Origin: Thermotogae bacterium
GTDB taxonomy: Bacteria > Thermotogota > Thermotogae > Petrotogales > Kosmotogaceae
Assembly (NCBI GenBank): GCA_003643975.1
Contig: QNAR01000081.1
Location: 1-7,220 of the forward strand
Length of the DNA: 7,220 bases
Reading direction: 5' to 3'
In this document: in pieces, positions 1 through 6,093 of the stretch
How the letters are laid out: every line of letters begins with the position of its first letter
How positions within the stretch are numbered: position 1 is the first letter of the stretch
Translations under genes and position numbers: made by a program
Notes under the pieces: model-generated
Database searches by the model: none
What the model was told of the DNA's origin: nothing
The model's input: the letters and a program-made list of their open reading frames with translations, nothing else

Positions 1-1133
1 ACCGTGTCTTCTCCGTTCTCAATTCTTGGGTTAAAGCTCGTATCATAAGTTCCAACACGCACGGGCATTTTCAATGATTCTATACCAGTATCACTCAATC
101 CTCTGAGCTTCGCTCCACCACCGGTAAAAACAATCCCGCCGGGTATTCCCTCTTCAAGAAACTGATTATTTTCGCTTAGGAATAGCTGAACCTCTCTTCT
201 GATTTTATTCAGCAATTCCTTGACTCTGGCATAAATAATCGTTGAGAGCTTTTTCACGGTCACTCTCTTTCTTGTGCGTTCATCGAGCCCAAAATACTCG
301 ACGATGCTTTCGGATGAGGGGGGGTGCATACTCGCATAGCCATTCGTAACAAGAAGCCTTTCCGCTTCATCCATTGAGGTGCCAAGCACCATGGCAATAT
401 CCCTTACAATATGCCGCACACCAACGGGGATTCTGCAGATATGCATGGGGAGGTTTTCTTTATAGATGACCATCTCAGAAAAAGCGTGCCCCAGGGTCAC
501 ACAGGCTACTCCATGCTGCTTTTCGGTATCCGTAAGGACCGCTTCAGCGCCCGAAATAAGTGAAGGCAGCAACAGGAATTCGTCTGAGCCAAGAAGTTCT
601 TCGAAAAGGCGCCTGAAAATCTCAGTTGTCCCGCCTTCGCTGGAAACGAAGACCATCTCGAGATTGAGCTTCTTCGCAGACATGTCAACGGGATTGAATA
701 CCACCTTGTCATCATCAATGATGTATTTGCGAACATATCGTTTGTGGATGTTTAAATTTCCTTGAAGCTTCTTCTGAACGATATCAGCCATAATATCATC
801 TATCGTGTTCTGAGTTACTACGATGGGCTTTTCTTCTGAAAGAATTTCTTCAATACTTTCGGAGAAAACGGAATAAGCACCATCCGTGAAGCTGATGCGA
901 AATTCCGCTTCAATTTCCCTTTTCATCTGCCCTGTCAGGTCGTCAATGAGTTTCTGAATCGACTGTTTTAGAGCCACTGCATCTTTCACGTCTCCCTTGT
1001 CAAGCCCAACTGATTTTACACTTCCGTAGGCTTCAAGAAGGATTTGCCCTGATTGTTCAATACTGACTACAACGCCTTTAATGGTATTAGTCCCGACATC
1101 AATTGAAACTATATAATCTCTCCCCCGCGGCAT
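1..1133 (-). CDS. ftsA: Cell division protein FtsA (3' end beyond the window)
   Basis: FtsA is the actin-fold protein that tethers FtsZ filaments to the membrane and recruits later divisome proteins. The frame is open from an ATG at 1133 to the window edge, giving about 377 residues of a family usually near 420; the C-terminal part, where the membrane-binding amphipathic helix sits, is outside. Residues 7-20 form the phosphate-1 loop (SIDVGTNTIKG). Residues 78-182 look like the FtsA-specific 1C domain, including YIIDDDKVVFNPVDMSAKKL at 137-156. The adenosine motif FTGGGAKLRG is at 336-345. The phosphate-2 region (212-221, TLGHAFSEMV) lacks the usual DIGGGTT consensus; as I recall, Thermotoga FtsA is similarly unusual. 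A GAGGTGA Shine-Dalgarno five bases upstream supports this start. The gene follows the FtsQ-like gene by five bases; ftsZ is expected next, outside the window. Confidence 0.93.
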   Translation of the reverse strand, partial: MPRGRDYIVSIDVGTNTIKGVVVSIEQSGQILLEAYGSVKSVGLDKGDVKDAVALKQSIQKLIDDLTGQMKREIEAEFRISFTDGAYSVFSESIEEILSEEKPIVVTQNTIDDIMADIVQKKLQGNLNIHKRYVRKYIIDDDKVVFNPVDMSAKKLNLEMVFVSSEGGTTEIFRRLFEELLGSDEFLLLPSLISGAEAVLTDTEKQHGVACVTLGHAFSEMVIYKENLPMHICRIPVGVRHIVRDIAMVLGTSMDEAERLLVTNGYASMHPPSSESIVEYFGLDERTRKRVTVKKLSTIIYARVKELLNKIRREVQLFLSENNQFLEEGIPGGIVFTGGGAKLRGLSDTGIESLKMPVRVGTYDTSFNPRIENGEDT

Positions 1134-1138
1134 GTTGT

Positions 1139-1145
1139 TCACCTC
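1139..1145 (-). promoter_or_regulatory. Ribosome binding site of ftsA containing the upstream stop
   Basis: On the coding strand this reads GAGGTGA, five bases before the ftsA ATG. Its last three bases are the TGA stop of the FtsQ-like gene, so a ribosome finishing that gene sits on the ftsA initiation site. The site fixes the ftsA start and implies translational coupling. Confidence 0.8.
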
Positions 1146-1780
1146 ACCCTCATCAGTTTACCATCACTGAAAAGTAAATATTCACTGGTATCTTCTGCCT
1201 TGATTATTTCTTCGATAACCTCTTTCCGCTTTTCGAGCAAGACATTCCAATCAAAAACCTTAAGAACGATTCCACGTCGGAAGAAAAGCGTCCCGCTTTT
1301 ATAATCCACACCAGAGAGTCTCTTCAAAAACATGGCATTTCCATAGATGGTATCAACTACCTTAAAAAAGGATTCGTCGTTCTTTTCCAGAGTATAGCCA
1401 GATTCTCCTTTAACGAATCCAAGTCCACTTATAACCGGGAAATATTCCACCTCAGCTTGAGTTGCAAAATCTATTATCTGATTTCTACCCATCCAGTAAT
1501 ATCTACCATCCAGATAGACAACATATTTTGCGTCATCGAGCAAGTACCTTCCTTCACCTATTTTTTCAACCCCCGGTGGAATAATTATATCAATTCTCCA
1601 CTTCCTTCTGAAAGCATACGGAAAATTAATCCTGCGTACCTCGTTATCGTCTAATGTATACAACCTGGTTTCCATCTTATGCGGCTCCGTGAAAACCACT
1701 TCGACAACCATTTTTGCAAGTGATGCAATCCATATCACTCCAATGCAAAAAAGGACAGCGAAGACTCTCCGCCTTAGCAT
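1139..1780 (-). CDS. Single-pass membrane protein, FtsQ/DivIB-like candidate
   Basis: No confident family match can be made by eye. The 213-residue protein has a short basic N-terminus (MLRRR), one hydrophobic segment at about residues 6-28, and a long soluble remainder predicted to lie outside the cytoplasmic membrane. That topology, the length, and the place directly before ftsA fit FtsQ/DivIB, the bitopic divisome protein. Two stretches also recall FtsQ beta-domains: VVYLDGRYYWMGRNQ (87-101) followed by FPVISGLGFV (114-123), like the family's 'D..G..F ... LP.I.G', and GTLFFRRGIVLKV (163-175) followed by a helix and a closing strand. The expected POTRA domain is not obvious and would be short. 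The ATG at 1780 lies six bases after the gyrB stop without a strong Shine-Dalgarno; later ATG codons would delete the membrane segment. The FtsQ assignment is inference; an unrelated anchored protein remains possible. Confidence 0.85.
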   Translation of the reverse strand: MLRRRVFAVLFCIGVIWIASLAKMVVEVVFTEPHKMETRLYTLDDNEVRRINFPYAFRRKWRIDIIIPPGVEKIGEGRYLLDDAKYVVYLDGRYYWMGRNQIIDFATQAEVEYFPVISGLGFVKGESGYTLEKNDESFFKVVDTIYGNAMFLKRLSGVDYKSGTLFFRRGIVLKVFDWNVLLEKRKEVIEEIIKAEDTSEYLLFSDGKLMRVR

Positions 1781-1786
1781 AACACA

Positions 1787-3685
1787 TCAGATGTCGAGAT
1801 TGTCAACCAACAGGGCGTGGCGCTTAATGAAATCACGCCTTCCTTCTACTTCGCTTCCCATCAATATACTGAATACCCTATCGGCCTCTTCGGCATCTTC
1901 CATTTCTATCCTAATCAATTTTCTCTTTTCAGGATCCATAGTTGTTTCCCAAAGCTGATCTGGGTTCATTTCACCGAGCCCTTTATATCTCTGAATGTTG
2001 AACTTTCTGCCAGGATTTTCCTTTGTAAAAGCCTCTAATTCCTCATCCGAGAAGAAATAGTATTTCTTTTTGTTCAAATCTATCTTGTATAGCGGTGCTT
2101 GAGCTATATAAACCCTACCGTTTGATATCAGCGGGGTCATATAACGGTACAGAAGCGTTAAAATGAGTGTCCTGATATGTGCACCGTCAACATCCGCATC
2201 TGTCATGATGATAATCTTCCCATATCGCAGCTTTTCCAGGTTCAAATCATCTCCGATTCCAGTTCCCACTGCAACGATTATGTTGTTTATCTGTTCGTTT
2301 TTCAACAATTTCTCAAAGCTGGCTTTTTCCACATTCAGAATTTTCCCCCTCAAAGGCAGTATCGCCTGAAATTCCCTGTCTCTTGCCTGTTTTGCCGAGC
2401 CTCCAGCTGAATCGCCTTCAACTATGAATAGTTCGGTGTTGTCAAGATCCTGGGAGATACAGTCTGCCAGTTTACCGGGAAGTGTCGTATTTTCAAGGGC
2501 GTTCTTCCGCCTTACCATCTCACGGGCTTTTTTCGCAGCCAATCTCGCTCTGGCAGCATCAACTGCCTTAGAGATGATGGCTTTCACTTCTTTCTGATTG
2601 TACTCGAAAACCTCAGACAGTTTGTCCCTGAGCACTTTGATAACAGCTTCATAGGCTTCTTCATTTCCAAGCTTTGCTTTGGTCTGGCCTTCAAATTGAG
2701 GTTCCCGGATAAAAATGCTCAAGACAGCAGTTAGACCTTCTCTGACATCTTCGCCCTGAAGATTAGGGTCCTTTTCCTTTAGTATGTTGAACTTTTTGGC
2801 ATAGTCGTTAACGAGTTTGGTCATAATCGTTTTAAAGCCTGTGAGATGAGTCCCACCTTCCACAGTCTTTATGTTGTTGACAAAGGTTAATATGTGTTCC
2901 TCAAAAGATGTGGTGTACTGCAAAGCGAGCTGTACTTTTATATCGTTATATTCCCCTTCAACATAGTAAGGCTGCTTGTTGACTGCTGTTTTCTTCTTGT
3001 TCATGAATCTCACAAACTCTGATATGCCACCTTCATAATGAAACACACGCTTTTCGGAAATTCTCTTATCCTCAAAGATTATCCTCACTCTTGGATTCAA
3101 AAAGGCGAGTTCCCTCAGTCGGGATTCAAGAATGTCAAAATCGAAGTCAGTGGTTGTGAAAACAAGCCTATCAGGTTTGAACCATGTTTCGGTTCCTTTT
3201 TTATCGGTTCTTCCAATTATTTCCACAGGTGTAACGGCTATTCCCCTCTCATAACGCTGTCGATAAATCTCGCCTTCTCTATGCACCTTCACTTCAAGCC
3301 ATTCTGAAAGCGCATTCACAACGGAAACACCGACACCATGCAAACCTCCGCTTATTTTATAGCTATCCTTTGAAAACTTACCCCCGGCGTGAAGTGTTGT
3401 CATCACCACTTCAAGCGCGCTGGTACCAGTATCCGGATGAACGTCCACTGGAATGCCTCTTCCGTTGTCGCACACCCTCACAGTACCGTCTTCAAAGATA
3501 GTAACCTCTATTTGATCACAAAAGCCTGCTACGACTTCATCAATACTGTTATCAACGACTTCATATACCAGATGATGGAGTCCTGCTTTTCCGGTTGAAC
3601 CGATATACATACCGGGCCTTTTCCTTACAGGATCCAACCCCTTGAGTATTTTTATACTCTCAGCATTATAACCTTTTTCGGGCAT
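1787..3685 (-). CDS. gyrB: DNA gyrase subunit B
   Basis: GyrB is the ATPase subunit of the A2B2 type II topoisomerase that introduces negative supercoils. At 632 residues the protein is complete and of the compact type, lacking the insertion in the TOPRIM region of E. coli GyrB (about 800 residues). The GHKL ATPase domain shows the catalytic Glu42 in YEVVDNSIDE, the ATP-binding DNGRGIP at 73-79, and the lid GGLHGVGVSVVNA at 113-125. Arg136, the position where coumarin resistance arises in E. coli, is present, so novobiocin sensitivity is predicted. The transducer domain spans roughly 220-390. TOPRIM has EGDSAGG at 423-429 and the metal site DADVD at 496-500. QRYKGLGEMN (565-574) and the tail RRDFIKRHALLVDNLDI close the protein. 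The ATG at 3685 has GGAGGTG five bases upstream. GyrB is favoured over ParE by overall likeness and the C-terminal tail; gyrA is not in the window. Confidence 0.97.
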   Translation of the reverse strand: MPEKGYNAESIKILKGLDPVRKRPGMYIGSTGKAGLHHLVYEVVDNSIDEVVAGFCDQIEVTIFEDGTVRVCDNGRGIPVDVHPDTGTSALEVVMTTLHAGGKFSKDSYKISGGLHGVGVSVVNALSEWLEVKVHREGEIYRQRYERGIAVTPVEIIGRTDKKGTETWFKPDRLVFTTTDFDFDILESRLRELAFLNPRVRIIFEDKRISEKRVFHYEGGISEFVRFMNKKKTAVNKQPYYVEGEYNDIKVQLALQYTTSFEEHILTFVNNIKTVEGGTHLTGFKTIMTKLVNDYAKKFNILKEKDPNLQGEDVREGLTAVLSIFIREPQFEGQTKAKLGNEEAYEAVIKVLRDKLSEVFEYNQKEVKAIISKAVDAARARLAAKKAREMVRRKNALENTTLPGKLADCISQDLDNTELFIVEGDSAGGSAKQARDREFQAILPLRGKILNVEKASFEKLLKNEQINNIIVAVGTGIGDDLNLEKLRYGKIIIMTDADVDGAHIRTLILTLLYRYMTPLISNGRVYIAQAPLYKIDLNKKKYYFFSDEELEAFTKENPGRKFNIQRYKGLGEMNPDQLWETTMDPEKRKLIRIEMEDAEEADRVFSILMGSEVEGRRDFIKRHALLVDNLDI

Positions 3686-3690
3686 TCGTA

Positions 3691-3697
3691 CACCTCC
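3691..3697 (-). promoter_or_regulatory. Strong ribosome binding site of gyrB
   Basis: The coding strand reads GGAGGTG with a five-base spacer to the gyrB ATG, the best match to the 16S rRNA tail in the window. It lies in the 14-base gap after the DUF721 gene's TAG stop, and settles the gyrB start at 3685. Confidence 0.85.
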
Positions 3698-3699
3698 AA

Positions 3700-3996
3700 C
3701 TATTTCTTTGGTATGAATTTTATGCGGTTGATTAGCTTCAAACCAAGATGTTTGTTCAGCTTGCTCATTATTGCGGTTTTCTTTATCGAAAGCTCATGGA
3801 TCCAGACGCCGTCATCAGCGCCAACAATGAGCGTTCCATCAGAATAATCAACTATTCTGGAATGTTGCGAAACAATGGGTCCCACAATATCAACCCAATC
3901 GTTCTTAAGCCTTAGGATCTTTATTTTTCTTAGAAGAGGATTGGTTCTTGAAAGCTCATCAAAGACATCGGATAAAAGCCTGTAATTCTTCTTCAA
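3700..3996 (-). CDS. DUF721 / DciA-like small protein
   Basis: This 98-residue protein has the pattern of DUF721: an N-terminal helical part with LRKIKILRLKNDWVDIVGP (22-40, Trp34), then a compact domain with GTLIVGADDGVWIHEL (54-69, Trp65) and a helix ending in NKHLG (81-85) before a last strand NRIKFIPKK. DUF721 includes DciA, which in bacteria without DnaC or DnaI interacts with the replicative helicase DnaB and is thought to help load it. DUF721 genes are often found next to gyrB or recF, which fits here. The start is a TTG at 3996, overlapping the upstream TGA as TTGA, with GGAAGGGG eight bases upstream; the next in-frame ATG is far inside the domain. The gene ends in TAG 14 bases before gyrB. 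The family call is fairly safe; a helicase-loader role is inference. Confidence 0.88.
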   Translation of the reverse strand: MKKNYRLLSDVFDELSRTNPLLRKIKILRLKNDWVDIVGPIVSQHSRIVDYSDGTLIVGADDGVWIHELSIKKTAIMSKLNKHLGLKLINRIKFIPKK

Positions 3997-4832
3997 AGTT
4001 TTATCCCCTTCCAGTTATCCTCCCGGGTCATTACATATCCTTCGAAGTTATCCATCAAAATTCTGGTATAACCATCTGGAAACTCTTCAATCAACACTTT
4101 GTTTTCCAATCGTCTCACGGGAACAATACCAGCGCTCGTATGTGTCAAAAATAATTCATCCGCCACAAAGAGTTCCCATGCCATGACGCTTCTGACCTCC
4201 ACTTTCATTTCAAGAGCACGTGCCAAATTCAGGACATTCTCACGTGTTATTCCTGGCAAAATTCCCGAAGCCTCGTGAGGAGTGATCAAAGTTTCCTCTT
4301 TTACCAGAAAAACATTTGTGAAAGAGCCTTCGCAAACCTCTCCCTTTTCATTTAGAAGAAGAAGGTCGTAATATTCGCCCAGCTTGGTTCTGGTGAGAAA
4401 GCTCCAGGGAGCGCCTATCAATTTTATTTTCCCCGGGATTATGTATTCCGATGGCCTGTGAAAGGGGGATATTCCCACCTTCACTCCCAACTCGTAGATG
4501 TCTTTTGACATCACCGGAAGTTCTTCATAAAGAAGCAATAGGTTCTGCCCGGCAAGTACAAGCCTTATTCTCAGCTCGTTATTAGTTTTGTTCTTTTCTA
4601 TTCCTTCCATAACAAGTGAAACCAGCATGTCAAAATCAGGGACAGCCTTTTCAACTCCCATATACTCTGCAGAATGCAGAAGTCTGTCATAATGCTTATT
4701 TAAGGCAAATGGGAGTCTGTTATACGTTCTAACAACTTCATAAAGAAAAAGGCCTTTTATGAACCATTCGGATTTGACGTTGACCGAGGAATCCTCGTCA
4801 GGTAACCATCGATCTACAATGAAATTCTGCAC
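3993..4832 (-). CDS. Class IV (fold-type IV) PLP-dependent aminotransferase
   Basis: The 279-residue protein belongs to the fold-type IV PLP enzymes: branched-chain aminotransferase, D-amino-acid aminotransferase and 4-amino-4-deoxychorismate lyase. Visible marks are the substrate-side region LFLYEVVRTYNRLPFALNKH (28-47, which includes His47), the central strand DLLLLNEKGEVCEGSFTNVF (157-176), the PLP-phosphate region SGILPGITREN (189-199), and LTHTSAGIVPVRRL (229-242). From its spacing to the LLLLN strand, Lys137 is the best candidate for the Schiff-base lysine; Lys135 and Lys150 are alternatives. Length is near that of D-amino-acid aminotransferases and PabC. As I recall, T. maritima TM0831, annotated as a putative branched-chain aminotransferase, is very similar. 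Substrate cannot be read from sequence, and no amino-acid or folate pathway gene is adjacent. The start is a GTG at 4832, 35 bases inside mtaB, because the fold begins at once (FIVDRWLPDE). Confidence 0.92.
   Translation of the reverse strand: MQNFIVDRWLPDEDSSVNVKSEWFIKGLFLYEVVRTYNRLPFALNKHYDRLLHSAEYMGVEKAVPDFDMLVSLVMEGIEKNKTNNELRIRLVLAGQNLLLLYEELPVMSKDIYELGVKVGISPFHRPSEYIIPGKIKLIGAPWSFLTRTKLGEYYDLLLLNEKGEVCEGSFTNVFLVKEETLITPHEASGILPGITRENVLNLARALEMKVEVRSVMAWELFVADELFLTHTSAGIVPVRRLENKVLIEEFPDGYTRILMDNFEGYVMTREDNWKGIKL
4005..4012 (-). promoter_or_regulatory. Ribosome binding site supporting a TTG start
   Basis: The coding strand reads GGAAGGGG, with an eight-base spacer to the TTG at 3996. 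This purine-rich site inside the end of the aminotransferase gene is the main reason to accept the rare TTG start of the DUF721 gene. Confidence 0.65.
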
Positions 4833-6093
4833 TGGAAAAAGCCCCCGTTTCAGAATTTTCCAACGTTTTTACTCTAACAAAGTCCTTTGGTAAACAGCCA
4901 GGTATTTTGTGCTGGATAAAATATTCATCGTAACCGAAACTATATTCTCCATCGCATCTCTCAATGAGGACTTCGCTTTCTTTGCCAAGCTGTTTCTTGA
5001 GATAATCCCTCGAACTTTTTTCAGCTACCTTTTTCAAGATTAAAGCGCGTTCCTTCTTGATATGCCCGGGTATTTGGTGCGTCATGTGTGCCGCTTCAGT
5101 GCCGGGTCTGGGAGAAAACCTGAATATATGAATCTTTAAAAACTCGAGTTCACGAATGAATTCCAGGGTTTCTTTGAAATCTTCCTCTGTTTCACCGGGA
5201 AATCCCACAATAACATCTGTGGTAAAAGAAAACAACGGGTTGATTTTTCGAAAAGCGTTGACAATTGATTTGTACTCACTTCTTGTATAGCCTCTTCTCA
5301 TCAATTTTAACACTCTGTCCGAACCGCTTTGAAGCGATAAATGAACATGTTGCGCGATTTTCTCGGAGTTTTCAGCTATCAGCTGAATCAGCTCCGGACT
5401 GATCAACCTGGGATCAAGAGAACTGAGCCTTATACGCCAGCTGCCATCCTCTGAAAGCAGCCTCTTTAACAGCTTTACCAGCGTTGAATCGCTATCGTAG
5501 CCGTAATAACCGATATTAATACCCGTCAACACAATCTCTTTGAAACCGGCTTTTAAAAGGCCAAGAAACTCATCAGCCACGAGCTCTAAAGGTTTGCTTT
5601 CGATCTTTGAGCCCCGGGCAAGCCTTATACGGCAATAGGCACATCTATTCAAACAACCATCTTCTATCCCAATGTATGCCCTTGTTCTCCCTTCAGGGCT
5701 GGTATGTACGCTGAAAAATGTATTATCCGATGCTCCTGCTTTCGCTGGTTCGCTTTTACCCGAGAACCGCAAGATTTCCTCTTTTATGTTTCTTTTTTGC
5801 TTTACGCCCAAAACAAGATCAAAACCCAACTCTTTCAATTCATTCGGACTTGTCTCAGAATAACATCCCACTACCGTAAAAATGCTCTCTGGAGATCTCC
5901 TTTTCAATCTGCGATAAAGCTGTCTGAGCTTCCGCTCCGCCTCAGCGGTAACCGTACAGGAATTTATGATGTATATATCCGCATTATCGTCATCGAAAGC
6001 AACCAAAAATGCATCGCTAAGCTTTTCTGCCATACCCTGTGACTCATACTGATTCAATTTGCAGCCAAGAGTGAAAATGGATACTTTTTTCAT
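4798..6093 (-). CDS. mtaB: tRNA (t6A37) methylthiotransferase MtaB
   Basis: MtaB is a radical-SAM enzyme with two iron-sulfur clusters that adds a methylthio group to N6-threonylcarbamoyladenosine at position 37 of ANN-decoding tRNAs. The N-terminal UPF0004 domain begins with the MtaB-like TLGCKLNQYE and supplies Cys11, Cys46 (NSCTV) and Cys77 (VGCYSE). The radical-SAM cluster motif is CLNRCAYC with Cys147, Cys151 and Cys154, followed by RIRLARG in place of the more usual IIPYARG. The barrel continues through VLTGINIG (188-195), LSSLDP, HLSLQSGSD (251-259), and VIVGFPGETEEDF (294-306). A short C-terminal TRAM-like domain occupies about 366-420. At 431 residues the protein is full length. TLGCKLNQYE and the lack of a RimO-type N-terminus favour MtaB over MiaB and RimO. 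Its ATG overlaps the CBS gene's stop as ATGA. Confidence 0.94.
   Translation of the reverse strand: MKKVSIFTLGCKLNQYESQGMAEKLSDAFLVAFDDDNADIYIINSCTVTAEAERKLRQLYRRLKRRSPESIFTVVGCYSETSPNELKELGFDLVLGVKQKRNIKEEILRFSGKSEPAKAGASDNTFFSVHTSPEGRTRAYIGIEDGCLNRCAYCRIRLARGSKIESKPLELVADEFLGLLKAGFKEIVLTGINIGYYGYDSDSTLVKLLKRLLSEDGSWRIRLSSLDPRLISPELIQLIAENSEKIAQHVHLSLQSGSDRVLKLMRRGYTRSEYKSIVNAFRKINPLFSFTTDVIVGFPGETEEDFKETLEFIRELEFLKIHIFRFSPRPGTEAAHMTHQIPGHIKKERALILKKVAEKSSRDYLKKQLGKESEVLIERCDGEYSFGYDEYFIQHKIPGCLPKDFVRVKTLENSETGAFSSAEFHCRSMVT
4842..4846 (-). promoter_or_regulatory. Weak G-rich ribosome binding site for a GTG start
   Basis: A run of five G on the coding strand lies nine bases before the GTG at 4832, within the mtaB coding sequence. 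It can pair with the CCUCC of 16S rRNA only with a G-U wobble, so the site is weaker than others here. Coupling to mtaB translation is likely. Confidence 0.4.

Noticed and set aside
506..736. 76-residue open frame on the minus strand
   Set aside because: It lies in another frame entirely inside ftsA, whose continuous frame matches FtsA motifs throughout; it has no supporting start site or recognisable domain.
1457..3598. Several plus-strand open frames of 65-89 residues opposite gyrB and the FtsQ-like gene
   Set aside because: All are antisense to strongly conserved or continuous coding sequence and show no domain or convincing ribosome binding site.
3665..3670. TATAAT on the minus strand near the gyrB start
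   Set aside because: It lies inside gyrB codons and has no acceptable -35 at 16-18 bases, so it is treated as chance.
5704..6042. 112-residue plus-strand open frame opposite mtaB, the longest plus-strand candidate
   Set aside because: It is antisense to the conserved N-terminal part of MtaB, lacks recognisable motifs and has low-complexity content typical of antisense shadows.
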